The notes beneath the pieces are model-generated. The model worked only from the letters and a program-made list of their open reading frames with translations, searched no databases and was not told the origin of the DNA. Shown piece after piece: positions 1 through 11,500 of a stretch of 64,000 nt of DNA. Made by a program: the position numbers and the translations under genes. Position 1 is the first letter of the stretch, and each line of letters begins with the position of its first letter. Origin of the DNA: Volvox africanus (Eukaryota; Chlorophyta; Chlorophyceae; Chlamydomonadales; Volvocaceae); NCBI GenBank assembly GCA_030268105.1, contig BSDZ01000103.1, forward strand, positions 2,422,501-2,486,500. The letters run 5' to 3'.

Positions 1-622
1 CCGAAGCATTGAAGTGCGCATTATGCTCGTGCTACGAAACGATAAGTAATATTATCTGATATAATATTACTTCATTAAAGCACACGTTGAGAGCGCCGCA
101 CTCGTCGCGATACATGCCCTGCAACCGGATATCGTTATCCGGACCCTTGCATCATGCGAATGCCGGAAAGGCTTATACGTTGTTATGCGTAGACATCGCC
201 TATACGCAGTAGGGTTGTCACATCTAGGATCGGCCTCCTAATGTGAATCGTACGGCATTGCGATGCTGCGAGTATAACAGATGCGAGGACGGCTAAGCAA
301 GACAAGACATTCGATACCGGAGAACACTCGTGTGTTCTATATTACTATTGCTATACGCTATTCTACTTAGCCCGAGCTAAGCCTGAACTTCGCTAATCAC
401 CGCCGCGTGATGATTGCTTGCTTCCGGCGCTGACGGCGATTTCGTCCATTGCATCGTTCCGATCTGTAAAACTGTAAGTTATATCTCTCTTCGTCTGTAA
501 GTCTTCCGCTGTCTCTGTTTGCTCTCGCTTGCCTTGCTATACTTGCAAGTGCTCGCGCATCGGTGTCGAAAGTCTCCAGACGTGCAGATACTTATGAGCA
601 AACGCGAACGAGAGGTACAACA
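1..622 (+). repeat. 5' LTR of gypsy B (cut by window edge)
   Basis: Matches 23182-23803, the last 622 bp of the complete 824-bp LTR, with only a handful of mismatches (for example A for C near 77, and small differences near 500, 560 and 582). Ends with the family's terminal TACAACA. The near identity of the two LTRs means B inserted recently in evolutionary terms. Confidence 0.95.
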
Positions 623-1089
623 AATTGGTATCGAGACCAGGTTCGTTGCCTAACTGTCTCTCTTTGTCTAATCGGAAGTAGGTTCTTTCTATGGCGAGTT
701 CCAGCGACGAACCACGAGGACCGCTAGATACTTTTGCCGAAGACCTAGGCCGCGCCGTTTTGGACGCCGCCGCTTCCGGTTTGTAATTGTTTAATTGCTT
801 TTACTTAGATTGCTGCACTTGTTGTGTAAGTGTATGCTCTGAGTCGCAGGTAATCTCAGTGCACCAGCATTGCTTGCTGCGGTGACTGAGACCGGCTTTC
901 GTCCGGACCAGTTGGCGACTCTCATTGCCCAAACTACAGAGATCAGGAATCAGCTGGGCAAGTACTTGCTGAGTTTACTGAATCTTCTCAAGAGTACTGT
1001 CGGTAGGCTCACCGAATCACTTTGTACTCTTGCCTTTGCGATAGAAGTCGGCTTCTATTACGCAAACCTAGGGTATCGTTTCGTGCTCC
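623..1089 (+). other. Gypsy B primer-binding site and gag leader
   Basis: Three bases after the LTR comes TGGTATCGAGACC (626-638), which resembles the TGGTATC start of initiator-Met tRNA primer-binding sites. Gypsy A has the same start at 19013 on the minus strand. Further on, an ATG at 691 opens 31 codons that stop at 784-786. The stop lies just after a possible intron start, and a pyrimidine-rich stretch ending TCGCAG (about 844-849) could be an acceptor, so a spliced gag leader is conceivable. A second open stretch (870-1124) overlaps the start of gag in another frame. It differs from gypsy A by several amino-acid changes and shows no sign of constraint. The exact tRNA was not identified. 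Confidence 0.5.
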
Positions 1090-2325
1090 ATGTCCGCGGA
1101 ACACGACGATACGCCGCACACTAGCCTAGCTAGCCAACCCGATTTTGTTGTGGCTGCTAGAGCACCGGACAGAGGTCTTGAGGCTGTTGGCGCGCGAGCC
1201 ACTCAAGAGCCCCTTTTCCTTCAGACCCCTGCTCACTTAATTGTGCCACATTCAGCAGTGAACACGAATATGGACAACACTGCTGGAACAAGGGTTCTGC
1301 CATTACCTCAAGCTCGAGGGCATGATGACATCCCTGAGGTGATGAGATTGTCAATTCCCGTTCCTAGGCTCAATATTTCGCTGACCAACAAGACACCAGG
1401 GCATAGCATAGCCGATGCAACTCGTGTGTACGTGCGTGACGCTAAAAAGTATCTCCAGGCTGTTCATGGTGGCGATAATGACGGTATCAGGTGTCTCTTC
1501 GTTGGTAACACCCTCGAGGGCTCAGCGAAGGACTGGTATCGCAATTGGACCAACGCCCGGGACAACTATACTTTTGACGAGTTGGTCGCCGCTTTGCTCG
1601 CACGATTCGCTACTGAGGTTCAAGCACGCGATGTGGAAGCTCGTAAGGTTTTGGCAGCCGGTAGCTACCACATGCGTCGGGATGAGAATGTACCTGCGTA
1701 CCAGTCACGCTTCGAAGCACTTGTGACTCCCATTGCTGACCTCACTGAATCCGAGCGTGTCTTTTGGTTTAGGCGAGGCCTGACGAAACTTTTGGCTAAA
1801 TGGTGCGCTACTGACTTGGTTGGAGCGCAGATCAAGTCGTATGATGCTTTGGTCGCTTTTGCTAAGGGCACGGAGATACGACTCCTTGCCGGCAAGGAAG
1901 AAGTCAAGTCTGCCCCTCGTGCAAATGCCGTGCAAGTGCAAGATCCGCTTGGGGAAGCCGTAGCTCTTGACCAGGACTTCGGAGCGACCCGCCCCACGCC
2001 TACTGCCGTGACGCGACGCAGCAACTGGCAACACCAGGCGCGCAGGGGCGCTAGCTCGGGTGTCCGTGGGTCAGGAGGAGCAGGTCCAAGCGCGGACCCG
2101 GCTAAAAACAGGAAGCGTGGTGGTGCGCCGTCGACGGCAGCCGCACAGCGTTCCGACCCCAATGCGAAGCGGACTCGCACGGACGACACGTATATGCCAA
2201 AATGGAATTGCAATCGTTCCGAATTCGAGCGTCGGAAATTGGCCAACGTTTGTCTACGGTGTGCGGAGAATCATTCCACGAAGGATTGCCCGCTAATGCC
2301 GCCGTTTGTACCTCAGCCGAAATAG
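1090..2325 (+). CDS. gag: Gag of gypsy B
   Basis: 411-residue nucleocapsid/capsid precursor that would form virus-like particles around the element's RNA. ATG start at 1090. The middle (about residues 95-260) has the retrotransposon Gag layout, with a tryptophan-rich segment (KDWYRNW) and an FxxRFATEVQARD-like helix. The region at residues 290-360 is basic and low in complexity. A zinc knuckle near the C-terminus (about 389-401) reads CLRCAENHSTKDC, spacing C-X2-C-X3-H-X4-C, one residue shorter than the usual X4 before His. The gypsy A copy has the same spacing. The frame ends in a single TAG (2323-2325), and the same frame stays open beyond it into pol, which suggests Gag-Pol is made by stop-codon readthrough. 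Confidence 0.88.
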   Translation: MSAEHDDTPHTSLASQPDFVVAARAPDRGLEAVGARATQEPLFLQTPAHLIVPHSAVNTNMDNTAGTRVLPLPQARGHDDIPEVMRLSIPVPRLNISLTNKTPGHSIADATRVYVRDAKKYLQAVHGGDNDGIRCLFVGNTLEGSAKDWYRNWTNARDNYTFDELVAALLARFATEVQARDVEARKVLAAGSYHMRRDENVPAYQSRFEALVTPIADLTESERVFWFRRGLTKLLAKWCATDLVGAQIKSYDALVAFAKGTEIRLLAGKEEVKSAPRANAVQVQDPLGEAVALDQDFGATRPTPTAVTRRSNWQHQARRGASSGVRGSGGAGPSADPAKNRKRGGAPSTAAAQRSDPNAKRTRTDDTYMPKWNCNRSEFERRKLANVCLRCAENHSTKDCPLMPPFVPQPK

Positions 2326-3311
2326 GGGCTTGCCCGGGTTCCTGCGGAGGGGGCACCACCTAGGATTTCTGAACTAACGTGTGGTCGGTGGTCATCCTTA
2401 CGGCCAGCCGTTAAGGCATTGTTGCCTTGTGTACTTGGACACATCGAGCGAGTCATTGCGCGACGCATCACGCTTGACGGACGCACGGGACTTCTCTGCT
2501 TCGACCCGTTGTGTAATTTGTTTACACCTTGCCGTCCCCTGTCGTCTATCGATCTGTCTAACCACGTGGTTTTGTTCATCCCCTCGTCTCTGCGTGAGAT
2601 GTCGGAACAATTGGCCATATACAGGAGGTGTAGGCGTCAATATCCAGGCACCGCCGCATGTGTTTTACTCCCCGCTTTCTGTCGGCGCAAGGCAGAGGCA
2701 TCGTTAAGGGGTATGCGGCATGTCCACCGGTTCGAGCCGGGCACCGTTTTGTTTAATGGTGTGGATTGGGAGGGTACGCTGGCTCCGTGGCCATGCCTAT
2801 CCTACTCGGTTGACGTTTGGTACGAAGCTCCTGACGGGGTGCCGTTGGTTACGGACCCGCCCTAAGTGCACTGACGTTGTCTGCTGGGCAATCGCTCGTA
2901 GATAACCGTGTCCCTGTGGTTCAGATCGGTTTGAATGGCCGTACTCTGAAGGCACTTGTTGACACCGGTGCCAGCGACGACTTCATCTCTGTCGCAGAGG
3001 TGAATGCGCTGGGGTTGTCCCCAGAGTCGACTGATTGTCCACAGGTTACCCTTGCTGACGGGGGTAAGCATCCCATCGTGGGCAGGATTACCCTTAGCCT
3101 ATCGATAGGCCCTTTGCGTGTTATGACCCGGCCGTACGTGCTGCAGGGCTTAGCAGAGACTGCACCGTACATAATGGGGTCGTCGACATTACGGCAGTAC
3201 CGCGTGCGCATCGACATGGAGGCCGCAACCCTGCATATGTGCAAGGGTACTATGTCGATTAAGGTACCTTTCCTGTCGTTCGAACATGTCACACCAAAGG
3301 AGGGCGAAACT
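2326..3311 (+). pseudogene. pol: 5' part of gypsy B pol, interrupted
   Basis: Begins directly after the gag TAG in the same frame and stays open to a TAA near 2865. Compared with gypsy A the sequence near 2836 lacks one G, so this is a frameshift. The next frame (2877 on) encodes the aspartic protease with the catalytic DTGA motif (about 2962-2973). Coding sequence then stops at 3311, where gypsy A is inserted after the target bases AAACT and an in-frame stop follows within the LTR. The remainder resumes at 19842. It cannot make a full Pol as it stands. Confidence 0.9.
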
Positions 3312-4136
3312 TGTTGTACCTCTCGTTCGCGTTTGCTCATGAGTATCTGCACGTCTGGAGACTATCGACACCGATGCGCGAGCACTTGCAAGTACAGCAA
3401 GGCAAGCGAGAGCAAACAGAGACAGCGGAAGACTTCAAGACGAAGAGAGATATAACTTACGGTCTTACAGGTCGGAATGATGCAATGGACGAAATCGCCG
3501 TCAGCGCCGGAAGCAAGCAATCATCACGCGGCGGTGATTAGCGATGTTCAGGCTTTAGCTCGGGCTAAGTAGAATATCGTATAGTAATAGTAATGTAGAA
3601 CACACAAGTGTTCTCCGGTATCGAATGTCTTGTCTAGCTTAGCCGTCCTCGCATCTGTTATACTCGCAGCATCGCAGTGCCGTACGATTCACATTAGGAG
3701 GCCGATCCTAGATGTGACAACCCTACTGCGCTTAGGCGATGTCTACGCATAACAACGTATAAGCCTTTCCGGCATTCGCATGATGCAAGGGTCCGGATAA
3801 CGATATCCGGTTGCGGGGCATGCATCGCGACGAGTGCGGCGCTCTCAACGTGTGCTGTAATGAAGTAATATTATATCAGATAATATTACTTATTGTTTCG
3901 TAGCACGAGCATAATGCGCACTTCAATGCTTCGGGCTTTCATGCATGCTAGGCGGATTTGCCATGATGCGATGTCGCGATGGATAATGACAACATGCCAA
4001 ATGCATATATAAATGTACACGAATACATTTATATCATGCAGATTCATTCATATGCAATGCGTTCATCACAAAAGCACTTCGCCTCGTAGGATCGCGTCGA
4101 CCTACGCGTCGGCGGGAAATGAACCGTAGCACAACA
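3312..4136 (-). repeat. 3' LTR of gypsy A
   Basis: 825 bp, TGTTGTACC... to ...GCACAACA as read on the plus strand. It is the reverse complement of the LTR seen at 22980-23803, with TG...CA ends. It differs from its partner at 19017-19841 at about three positions that I could see, near 3374 and near 3435. Confidence 0.95.
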
Positions 4137-4152
4137 ATTATCCCCCCTCCCG
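4137..4152 (-). other. Polypurine tract of gypsy A
   Basis: On the minus strand a run of G interrupted by A (GGGAGGGGGGATAA) abuts the 3' LTR. This is the expected plus-strand primer of an LTR retrotransposon. The same tract is found in B at 22965-22979 and in the relic at 26521-26535. Confidence 0.85.
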
Positions 4153-4195
4153 TATGCAGCGTCCTCGCTGCATCATACAGCATCGACTGCAGGGG

Positions 4196-7100
4196 TCATT
4201 GGGCTTGTGTGGCACGTTTGCGGGCTTCTTCGAGCAGGAGTTTCATGTCCTGTGAGAAGTTGCGTGCCGGTTCCCATGAGTTGTGCTCGTTGGTATACCC
4301 TGTCCACTTGACCAAGTACTCGTGTACTGTTCGCTTACGTCGGTGTCGGCCCACACGACGCGCGCGATAATCTAACACCCGCTCCACATCGTAAAACTTC
4401 TGTTTACCAGCGATCCAGGTCTCGGGAACTGGTTCGATCGCTGCGGGGGCGTTAGCAGGCTCAGGGACGGGTTCCGTACCACGATACGGACGAACAAGCG
4501 ATACGTGAAACGTGGGGTGAATGGTCATATCAGCGGGCAATGCAAGCTGCACAGCCACATTCCCAACCATGCGCACGACAGGATACGGACCAATCCAGCG
4601 GGGTAAGAGTTTTCGGGATCCGTCGGCCAAGGAACGCAAGTTCTTGGTGCTTAGCAACACGAGTTGCCCCTCTGAAAACGTCACATCCTGCTTGGATTTG
4701 TTGTAGTATTCCGTCGTTCGTTGCTGCGCCGCGTCCAAACACGACTTCGCGTCTGTGATTCGGGACATAAAAGACTTGGCAAAAAGTTTAGCAGCAGGCA
4801 CGTTCACTTCCAACTCACGCCACACGGGTAGCGCGGGATGAAACCCGTAGTTAAGAAAGAACGGACTTTTGCCTGTAGAGCGGTTAACAGCGTTGTTAAG
4901 CGCGAATTCTGCCGCAGTCAAATATGTATCCCAAACAAGTGGTGTGCGACCAGCATAATTGCGCAACATATCACCCAACGTGCGGTTTGTGCGTTCGGTT
5001 TGACCATCAGTCTGCGGGTGATACGCCGTGCTCAGGTTGACGCGCATGCCAACTAGTTTGCAGAGCGCTTCCCAAAACTTAGACGTGAACTGTCCACCGC
5101 GGTCCGAGATCACATTTTTGGGAATCCCGTGTAACCGAACCACATTATCGAAAAACAAACGTGCGGTTTGCTCAGCCGTGCATGATGATGTGCATGGTGC
5201 TAGGTGGACCATCTTAGTCAGACGATCGACCATTACGAACACCGCATCGTATCCCCCCTCAGTTTTGGGCAGCGCGACTACGAAGTCCATGGAAACACTT
5301 TCCCAAGGCGCATCCGGGACAGGCAACGGTTGCAACAACCCATGGCCCTTACCGGACAAAGCCTTATTGCGCTGGCACAGACTGCATGTCTGGACGAAGT
5401 TCGCCGCATCCTTAGCCAAACGAGGCCACCAAAAGGAACGTTGCACCAAGTCGATCAATCGCTTGCTACCAGGGTGTCCTGCTAACGGGTCCTCGTGGAA
5501 CCGCGCAAGGATGTCGTAGCGTAGCGCGTCGTTGTTCGGAACGACGATTTGCGTAGCTGCACCCTCCGTCCGTAGCCAAAGGCCATTCTGCTTGCGAAGG
5601 TTTTCTACATTAGCCGGGTCCGCGAACCAGGCGTCTGCGTTGTAGGCAACCTTCAACCGCTCCGCGAGGTCCGTCGCGATCGGAACCTCCTCGCTACGCG
5701 GCCGCACGACGGGCGCTGCCAAAATTGCAGCGTGTAGCGACGGATGTCGACTGAGAGCATCGGCAATATTCAATTTACCAGAAATATACTCCCAGGTGCA
5801 GTTGAACCTAGCTAGATATTCCATCCACCTAGCTTGACGGCGGTTCAACGTCGGAACGCTTTGCAAAAACGTTAGGGGCTTGTGGTCAGTCTTTAAAGTA
5901 AACGGGCGTCCCTCGAGGTAACAGCGCCATTCCTTTAAAGCATGCAGCACGGCCAGAAGCTCCTGTTCCCCGGTGGTGTAGCGAATCTCCGCACCAGAAA
6001 ATTTCTTACTCGTGAAGGCGATCGGTCGCCCTTCCTGTAACAATACAGCGCCGCTTCCAAATATTGAGGCATCAGACACTACCTCAACACGAAACGGCAA
6101 CGAGTAATCAGGGAATGCAAGGGTGACATCTTCGGCATCGATTCGTTTGAGCTCTTCGAATGCCCGCTGGCATTGCGACGTCCACGACTCGAGCGAAACG
6201 AAAACGCCTTTGCGAGTTAAGTTAGTAAGCGGGGCCGCAATGATGGAATATTTTTCAATGAACTTTCGGAAATAATTGGTCAAGCCAAGGAACTTACGCA
6301 GCTCCGTGAGGTTCTGAGGCGCGGGCCATTCACGAACCACGGCGACCTTCCGCGGGTCCATCTTCACACCGGTGGCCGACACAATGTGGCCCAAATATTC
6401 CACCTGAGGCTGCGCCCAAAAGCATTTGGCGCGTTTAGCAAACAATTGCTCCCGCCTCATAACGTCGAGCACGAGCCGAAGATGCTCCAAGTGCTCCTCG
6501 CGCGTCTTAGAATATACCAAGATGTCATCCAGGTAGCAAACAACGAACCTGTCGATAAACGGCCTAAACATTCGGTCCATAACCGCCTGAAACGTCGCAG
6601 GGGCATTAGTCAAACCAAATGATAGGACCGTATACTCAAAGTGACCAAAAGGCGTCCGAAAAGCGGTTTTGGGGATATCAGAGGCAGCGATGCGAATCTG
6701 ATTGTAGCCCTGTTGTAAGTCAATTGAGGAAAAATAAGCCGAGCCCTTCAGCTTATCCAACAGGTCGTCAACGCGTGGCAAAGGGTAGCGATTTTTCACC
6801 GTATTCGCATTTAACCCCCGGTAATCGATGCACATGCGCAAGGTCCCATCCTTCTTACCGACAAACAAAATCGGTGCAGAATACGGGGATGTGCTGGGGC
6901 GTATCATACCCTTCGCGAGCAAATCCGTCACCTGGCGCTTCACCTCATCCAGCTCCAATGGACTCAACCTGTACATTGGCCGGGCTGTAGGCTGCGCTCC
7001 AGGCATGAGAGGGATTGTGTGATCAACAGGACGCATAGGTGGTAGGCCAGGGATATCTTTAAAGACGTCCTCATACTGCGACAGTAGGGCCTCAACCTCA

Positions 7101-7669
7101 GGATCCACAGAAATCTGCGCGGTGGTGACACAACAGCTCACCCGCGGCCTTAAAAGCAGTCCGTGGGCACCCTTCCGTAACAAACGGACGGCCTCCTTAC
7201 GCCCGACTAGCTCTGGTTCGATTCGCGCGGCCATTGCGGTCACAGCGAAATTAACCATAGGCACCGCCTCAGTTTCGCCCTCCTTTGGTGTGACATGTTC
7301 GAACGACAGGAAAGGTACCTTAATCGACAGAGTACCCTTGCACATATGCAGGGTTGCGGTCTCCATGTCGATGTGCGCGCGGTACTGTCGTAATGTCGAC
7401 GACCCCATTATGTACGGTGCAGTCTCTGCTAAGCCCTGCAGCACGTACGGCCGGGTCACAACACGCAAAGGGCCTAACGATAGGCTAAGGGTAATCCTGC
7501 CCACGATGGGATGCTTACCCCCGTCAGCAAGGGTAACCTGTGGACAATCAGACGACTCTGGGGACAACCCCAGCGCATTCACCTCTGCGACAGAGATGAA
7601 GTCGTCGCTGGCACCGGTGTCAACAAGTGCCTTCAGAGTACGGCCATTCAAACCGATCTGAACCACAGG
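4196..7669 (-). CDS. pol: Pol of gypsy A: protease, RT, RNase H, integrase, chromodomain
   Basis: About 1,157 codons are open on the minus strand, the C-terminal bulk of the Gag-Pol polyprotein. Domains in order (residues counted from 7672): aspartic protease with DTGA at 18-21; reverse transcriptase about 240-410 with YLDD at 380-383 (6534-6523); RNase H about 495-620; integrase with the H2C2 zinc finger near 725-770, a DDE core whose first Asp is near 794, and a GPY/F module near 1030; chromodomain about 1092-1150, marking it as a chromovirus. The protease start is cut off by CACTA-1 at 7670, and the missing N-terminal part lies at 16724-17314. The frame rejoins when CACTA-1 and one AGG are removed. 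No stop or frameshift was seen in this part. Confidence 0.93.
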   Translation of the reverse strand, partial: PVVQIGLNGRTLKALVDTGASDDFISVAEVNALGLSPESSDCPQVTLADGGKHPIVGRITLSLSLGPLRVVTRPYVLQGLAETAPYIMGSSTLRQYRAHIDMETATLHMCKGTLSIKVPFLSFEHVTPKEGETEAVPMVNFAVTAMAARIEPELVGRKEAVRLLRKGAHGLLLRPRVSCCVTTAQISVDPEVEALLSQYEDVFKDIPGLPPMRPVDHTIPLMPGAQPTARPMYRLSPLELDEVKRQVTDLLAKGMIRPSTSPYSAPILFVGKKDGTLRMCIDYRGLNANTVKNRYPLPRVDDLLDKLKGSAYFSSIDLQQGYNQIRIAASDIPKTAFRTPFGHFEYTVLSFGLTNAPATFQAVMDRMFRPFIDRFVVCYLDDILVYSKTREEHLEHLRLVLDVMRREQLFAKRAKCFWAQPQVEYLGHIVSATGVKMDPRKVAVVREWPAPQNLTELRKFLGLTNYFRKFIEKYSIIAAPLTNLTRKGVFVSLESWTSQCQRAFEELKRIDAEDVTLAFPDYSLPFRVEVVSDASIFGSGAVLLQEGRPIAFTSKKFSGAEIRYTTGEQELLAVLHALKEWRCYLEGRPFTLKTDHKPLTFLQSVPTLNRRQARWMEYLARFNCTWEYISGKLNIADALSRHPSLHAAILAAPVVRPRSEEVPIATDLAERLKVAYNADAWFADPANVENLRKQNGLWLRTEGAATQIVVPNNDALRYDILARFHEDPLAGHPGSKRLIDLVQRSFWWPRLAKDAANFVQTCSLCQRNKALSGKGHGLLQPLPVPDAPWESVSMDFVVALPKTEGGYDAVFVMVDRLTKMVHLAPCTSSCTAEQTARLFFDNVVRLHGIPKNVISDRGGQFTSKFWEALCKLVGMRVNLSTAYHPQTDGQTERTNRTLGDMLRNYAGRTPLVWDTYLTAAEFALNNAVNRSTGKSPFFLNYGFHPALPVWRELEVNVPAAKLFAKSFMSRITDAKSCLDAAQQRTTEYYNKSKQDVTFSEGQLVLLSTKNLRSLADGSRKLLPRWIGPYPVVRMVGNVAVQLALPADMTIHPTFHVSLVRPYRGTEPVPEPANAPAAIEPVPETWIAGKQKFYDVERVLDYRARRVGRHRRKRTVHEYLVKWTGYTNEHNSWEPARNFSQDMKLLLEEARKRATQAQ

Positions 7670-8080
7670 CACTATAACAACAGATTCGTGCGTTAGGCTC
7701 GCGTTAGGCTGCGTTAGGGCGCGTATGTGTGCGTTTTGTGCGTTAGCGGTTGCGTTAGCCTAACGCGAGCCTAACGCAAAGAAATAGAAAACTGGACAGA
7801 ACGTCTGTTATAGTGCGTCGTTTTCAAGTTCGTTTAAATGAAAACAATATTTATAATGATTATAAAAGTTCCCTGTAATTTTTATTACGTTTCGTGGTGC
7901 TCGAAAATCGGGGGCTTGCGTATGTTCTAACGCGAGCCTAACGCAAACCTAACGCACGCGATCGCAAACCTAACGCACGCGTTAACTTTACGCAAACAGC
8001 TTGCGTATATCTTGCGTACAGTGCGTTACGATACGCACGTAACGCACTGTAACGCAGTTTACTCAAAGTTTATGTAGATA
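7670..8080 (+). repeat. Left terminal and subterminal repeats of CACTA-1
   Basis: After the terminal repeat come many copies of the heptamer GCGTTAG or its complement CTAACGC, in both orientations (for example 7690-7770 and 7927-8060). In CACTA elements such subterminal repeats bind the element's own DNA-binding protein (TNPA in maize En/Spm). Here that role is inferred from position. Confidence 0.8.
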
Positions 8081-8216
8081 GCGCATAATAATGTTCGGAG
8101 CACGGGTTTGCCGGATTTATTTAGTTTGCTTACTTGCTCTTATTGTGCAGTAGTCTCGAGACTTTGTGCATAAAATATCTTCAAAGTTAATTTCAATTTA
8201 GGATAGCGCTATGAAT

Positions 8217-8457
8217 TATTGAGACGTAGACTATCAGACATAAGGAAGCCTGACGTAATTACGAGAAAGTAGAGTTACATATTATCTGATAGTAAGGAGT
8301 CCTAATAGTTCGTTCTAGAGTCGGCACATATACTTGTGCGTATAGCACTACAAGCAGTACGAACGTGGGTCGATAGCTTACCGCCGAGTACAGCTACAAC
8401 AGCGGGATTGTTGCTAGTATGGATCGCTATATCGAACTGATATACCATTTTATAACA
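8217..8457 (-). repeat. 3' LTR of the copia element
   Basis: 241 bp. In element orientation it starts TGTTATAAAATGG and ends ACGTCTCAATA. The duplication and the abutting primer site both put the LTR end at ...AATA, so the ends are TG...TA, not the usual TG...CA. No mismatch to the other LTR was seen. Confidence 0.9.
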
Positions 8458-8572
8458 CGCCCCCTCGAGACATGCCTAGCAACAAGTGAAAGAAGATAAT
8501 TCCAACCAGGGATTCTTCTTGAAACCGAAAAGCTAAAGCCAAACGAGTTCGCCCCAAACAAACTTAGAAAGC

Positions 8573-11500
8573 TTACTCGGCCAACCCCATCGCCGTAATG
8601 CACTTCTTAAACTTTATCTCTCCAAGTGCCTTGGTTAACACATCTGCTACCATATCCTCCGTCGAACAGTGCGATAAGGCAACTTCCTTCCGCAGGACTC
8701 GTTCTCGCACTAGATGATGTTGCACGTCGATGTGCTTAGAACGAACCGACATTATCGGGTTATTCCCAAGGCTCATCGATCCCTCAGAATCCGTTCGAAT
8801 CTGAATAGCCTGTGTCCTCAGACCCAAGTCTCTGGTCAGCTTGCGAAGCCAAAGTGCCTCCCGCACTGCAGCTGCCGTGGCCTGGTACTCTGCCTCCACT
8901 GTTGAAGCTGCCGCCGTGCGCTGCAATTGGCTGTTCCAGCTGATAGCTGCGCCGTTTAGCAAGAATACGTAGCCAGTTGTGGACCTCCGAGTGGCTGGAT
9001 CTCCAGCCCAGTCGGAATCACTGTAGCCCACCATGGTGAGATCGCCATCTCCGTCATAGCATAATCCGAGCTCCTTGGTACCCGCCAGGTATCGCAGCAC
9101 CCCCAAAGCCAAGCCCATGTGAACCTTAGATGGGTTGCCCATGAAGCGCGCCAGAACGCTCATTGCCTGCGAGATATCCGGTCTTGTGCTCGTCGCCAGG
9201 TAGTTCAATTCGCCGACAAGCGCCCTGTACTTGGTGTTGTCTACGAGCTCCTTGTTGTTGTCTTCTGCAGGCAGGGCTCTAGTACCAGGAGGTAGTGGGG
9301 TCTTTCGAGGCTTTGCATTGACGAGTTGATGTCGCTGCAGCAGCTCCTCAATGTAGCGTCGCTGCGATAGTTTTACCTCCCCGTGCGCTCCCCGGCTGAT
9401 CTCCATGCCCAGGAAAACTTTTGCCTCTCCAAGATCTCGAATCTTGAAGGCTTGTCCGATTTCTGTTTTCACTCTCCTGATCATTGCCTCGTCTTCTGAG
9501 GTGATGATGATGTCGTCCACGTGCACCAGCAGGTAGACAATCTCCTTCTCGTCCTTTTTGATGAACAGTGCTGGGTCCGCTACTGACGGTTTGAACCCCA
9601 GCTTGTCCAGCTCCGCCGCTAGCTTCATATACCAGCAGCGTGGGGCCTGTTTCAGCCCGTAGATTGAGCGTAGAAGCCTGCACGCCTGCTCTGGATCTGC
9701 TGACTCGTAACCAGGCGGCTGCTGCATCCAGAGCTCCTCCTCTAGCTCCCCGTTCAGGAAAGCTGTCGAAACGTCTAGCTGATGGATCGGCATTGCTTTA
9801 GCCGCAGCCACCGCCAGGAGCATACGAAGCGAAGCAAAACGCGAGGTTGGAGCAAAGAGCTCCCCATAATCAATCCCCGCCCGCTGCTCGTAGCCCTTTG
9901 CCACCAAACGTGCCTTGTAGCGCTCGATCTCGCCATCCTCTGCACGTTTGACCTTATACACCCACCGACAAGGCAGAATCCGCGCACCTGGCGGTGGTTT
10001 TGCTAGCTCCCAGGTCCCGTTTGTGAGCTGTGCTGAGATTTCCTCATCCATGGCACTTCTCCATTCCTCAGCATATGGGCCGTCAGTGGCCTCCTGGTAT
10101 GAAGCTGGCTCTGGTACTTCTTCCTCGATTGCAGCATTGATCCGCCCGAACGTAACCCTTCCGTTGGGCTCATGCCTCCATTCAATCAGTCGCTTTCGCT
10201 CACGTAGTGGATAGCGACGTTCCTGCATATTAACGTCTGCACCGTCGTTGTTGTGGTTTTGCTGCTGCACCGGCCCTTCGCCTGTCATAGCGTCTCCACC
10301 ATTGCCTCCGCGGGACTGCGCTGTATTTTGCATCCTGGGAAACTGTGCTGCTGGTATGCCTGCGTGCCTCTGTGGCGCCGCTGTCTGGCCGCTGCTGGTG
10401 GATGCACCATGGTTCACTTCAGCAGCTCCCTGGTCCATGTCGGTGTTGACCGGCGTATCTCCGCCGCCCCCTGGCAACGGAACGCCGCCAGACTCCTCGA
10501 CATCCTCCTCGTCGGAATCCTCATAGCGATCTCCAACTGTTGACTCGTCGAACTTGACTGTCGAGTGGGTGCTGATGAGATTGTTGATCAAGATGCGGTA
10601 CTGCCTCCCTTGCTCGTATCCAACCAGCACTCCTTTTTTACTCACGGGTTGCAGTTTGTTCCGCTTCTCCTTCGGCACGTGTGCATATGCGGTACTGCCG
10701 AAAACTCTCAGATGGCTTATGTCCGGCTTCACCCCCATGAACGCCTCATGGGGCGTTACTGATGCCCCCACGACCGGTGAAACGTTGCGCAAAAGATTCG
10801 CCGTAGCCATGGCTTCTGCCCAGAGCTTCTGCGGTAGTCCTGACTCCGTCAGCATTGCCCGGGTCTTCTCCAAAAGCGTCCTGTTGAGGCGCTCCGCCGC
10901 CCCATTCTGCTCCGGCGAATACCCAACGGTCGTCCCGTGGATAATCCCTTTTTCGCCGAAGTAGGCGCCCAAGACTGTATTGAGGAACTCAGTCCCACGA
11001 TCCGTGCGTGCCTCCTTCACACGACGGCCAGTCATGTTCTCCAGCGCCTCAATCATTATCTTTACCTTCTTGCGAACTGCGTCCTTGGTGTCAGTGAATG
11101 CAACAGTAGAAAATCCCGTGCAGTCGTCCAGCAGTGTAGTAACGTACCGGGATCCACCTATCGAAGTCTCAGGCATAGGTCCACAGACGTCCAGGTGTAT
11201 CAGGCCCAGAGGTTTCACCGCCTTGTGCCCAGTGGACGGGAATGGTCCACGTGTCTGCTTTGCATAAATGCAGGGCTCGCAGATCCGCGACCTGGCTGCC
11301 TCCAGACTCGCGCGATCCAAATCCATGCCGGTTACCATGTGTTCCCGGCACATACGTTCCAGGCTCTTGTAGCCCAGATGTCCCAAGCGCCGATGCCACA
11401 GCGCTGCCTTCGAGCCTTCTGACCCGACCGCCGCACATGAGCGGCCTTTGCCAACTGATCGCCCTGCTGCGTGGTGTCGAATGGCATAGAGGCGTCCCAC

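Noticed and set aside
870..1124. 84-codon frame upstream of gag, also at 18770-18516
   Set aside because: It has no ATG (starts TTG), the differences between copies are mostly amino-acid changing, and it overlaps gag. It is kept only as part of the leader.
1..4136. Large inverted repeat between 1-622 and 3312-4136, at first sight a self-integration or palindrome
   Set aside because: Explained by two separate elements in opposite orientation. The AAACT duplication and the frame restored between 3311 and 19842 show a simple insertion of gypsy A into gypsy B.
7690..8060. Spaced short repeats that could suggest a CRISPR-like array
   Set aside because: The heptamers are irregular, in both orientations and confined to transposon ends; there is no constant repeat-spacer period and the genome is eukaryotic.
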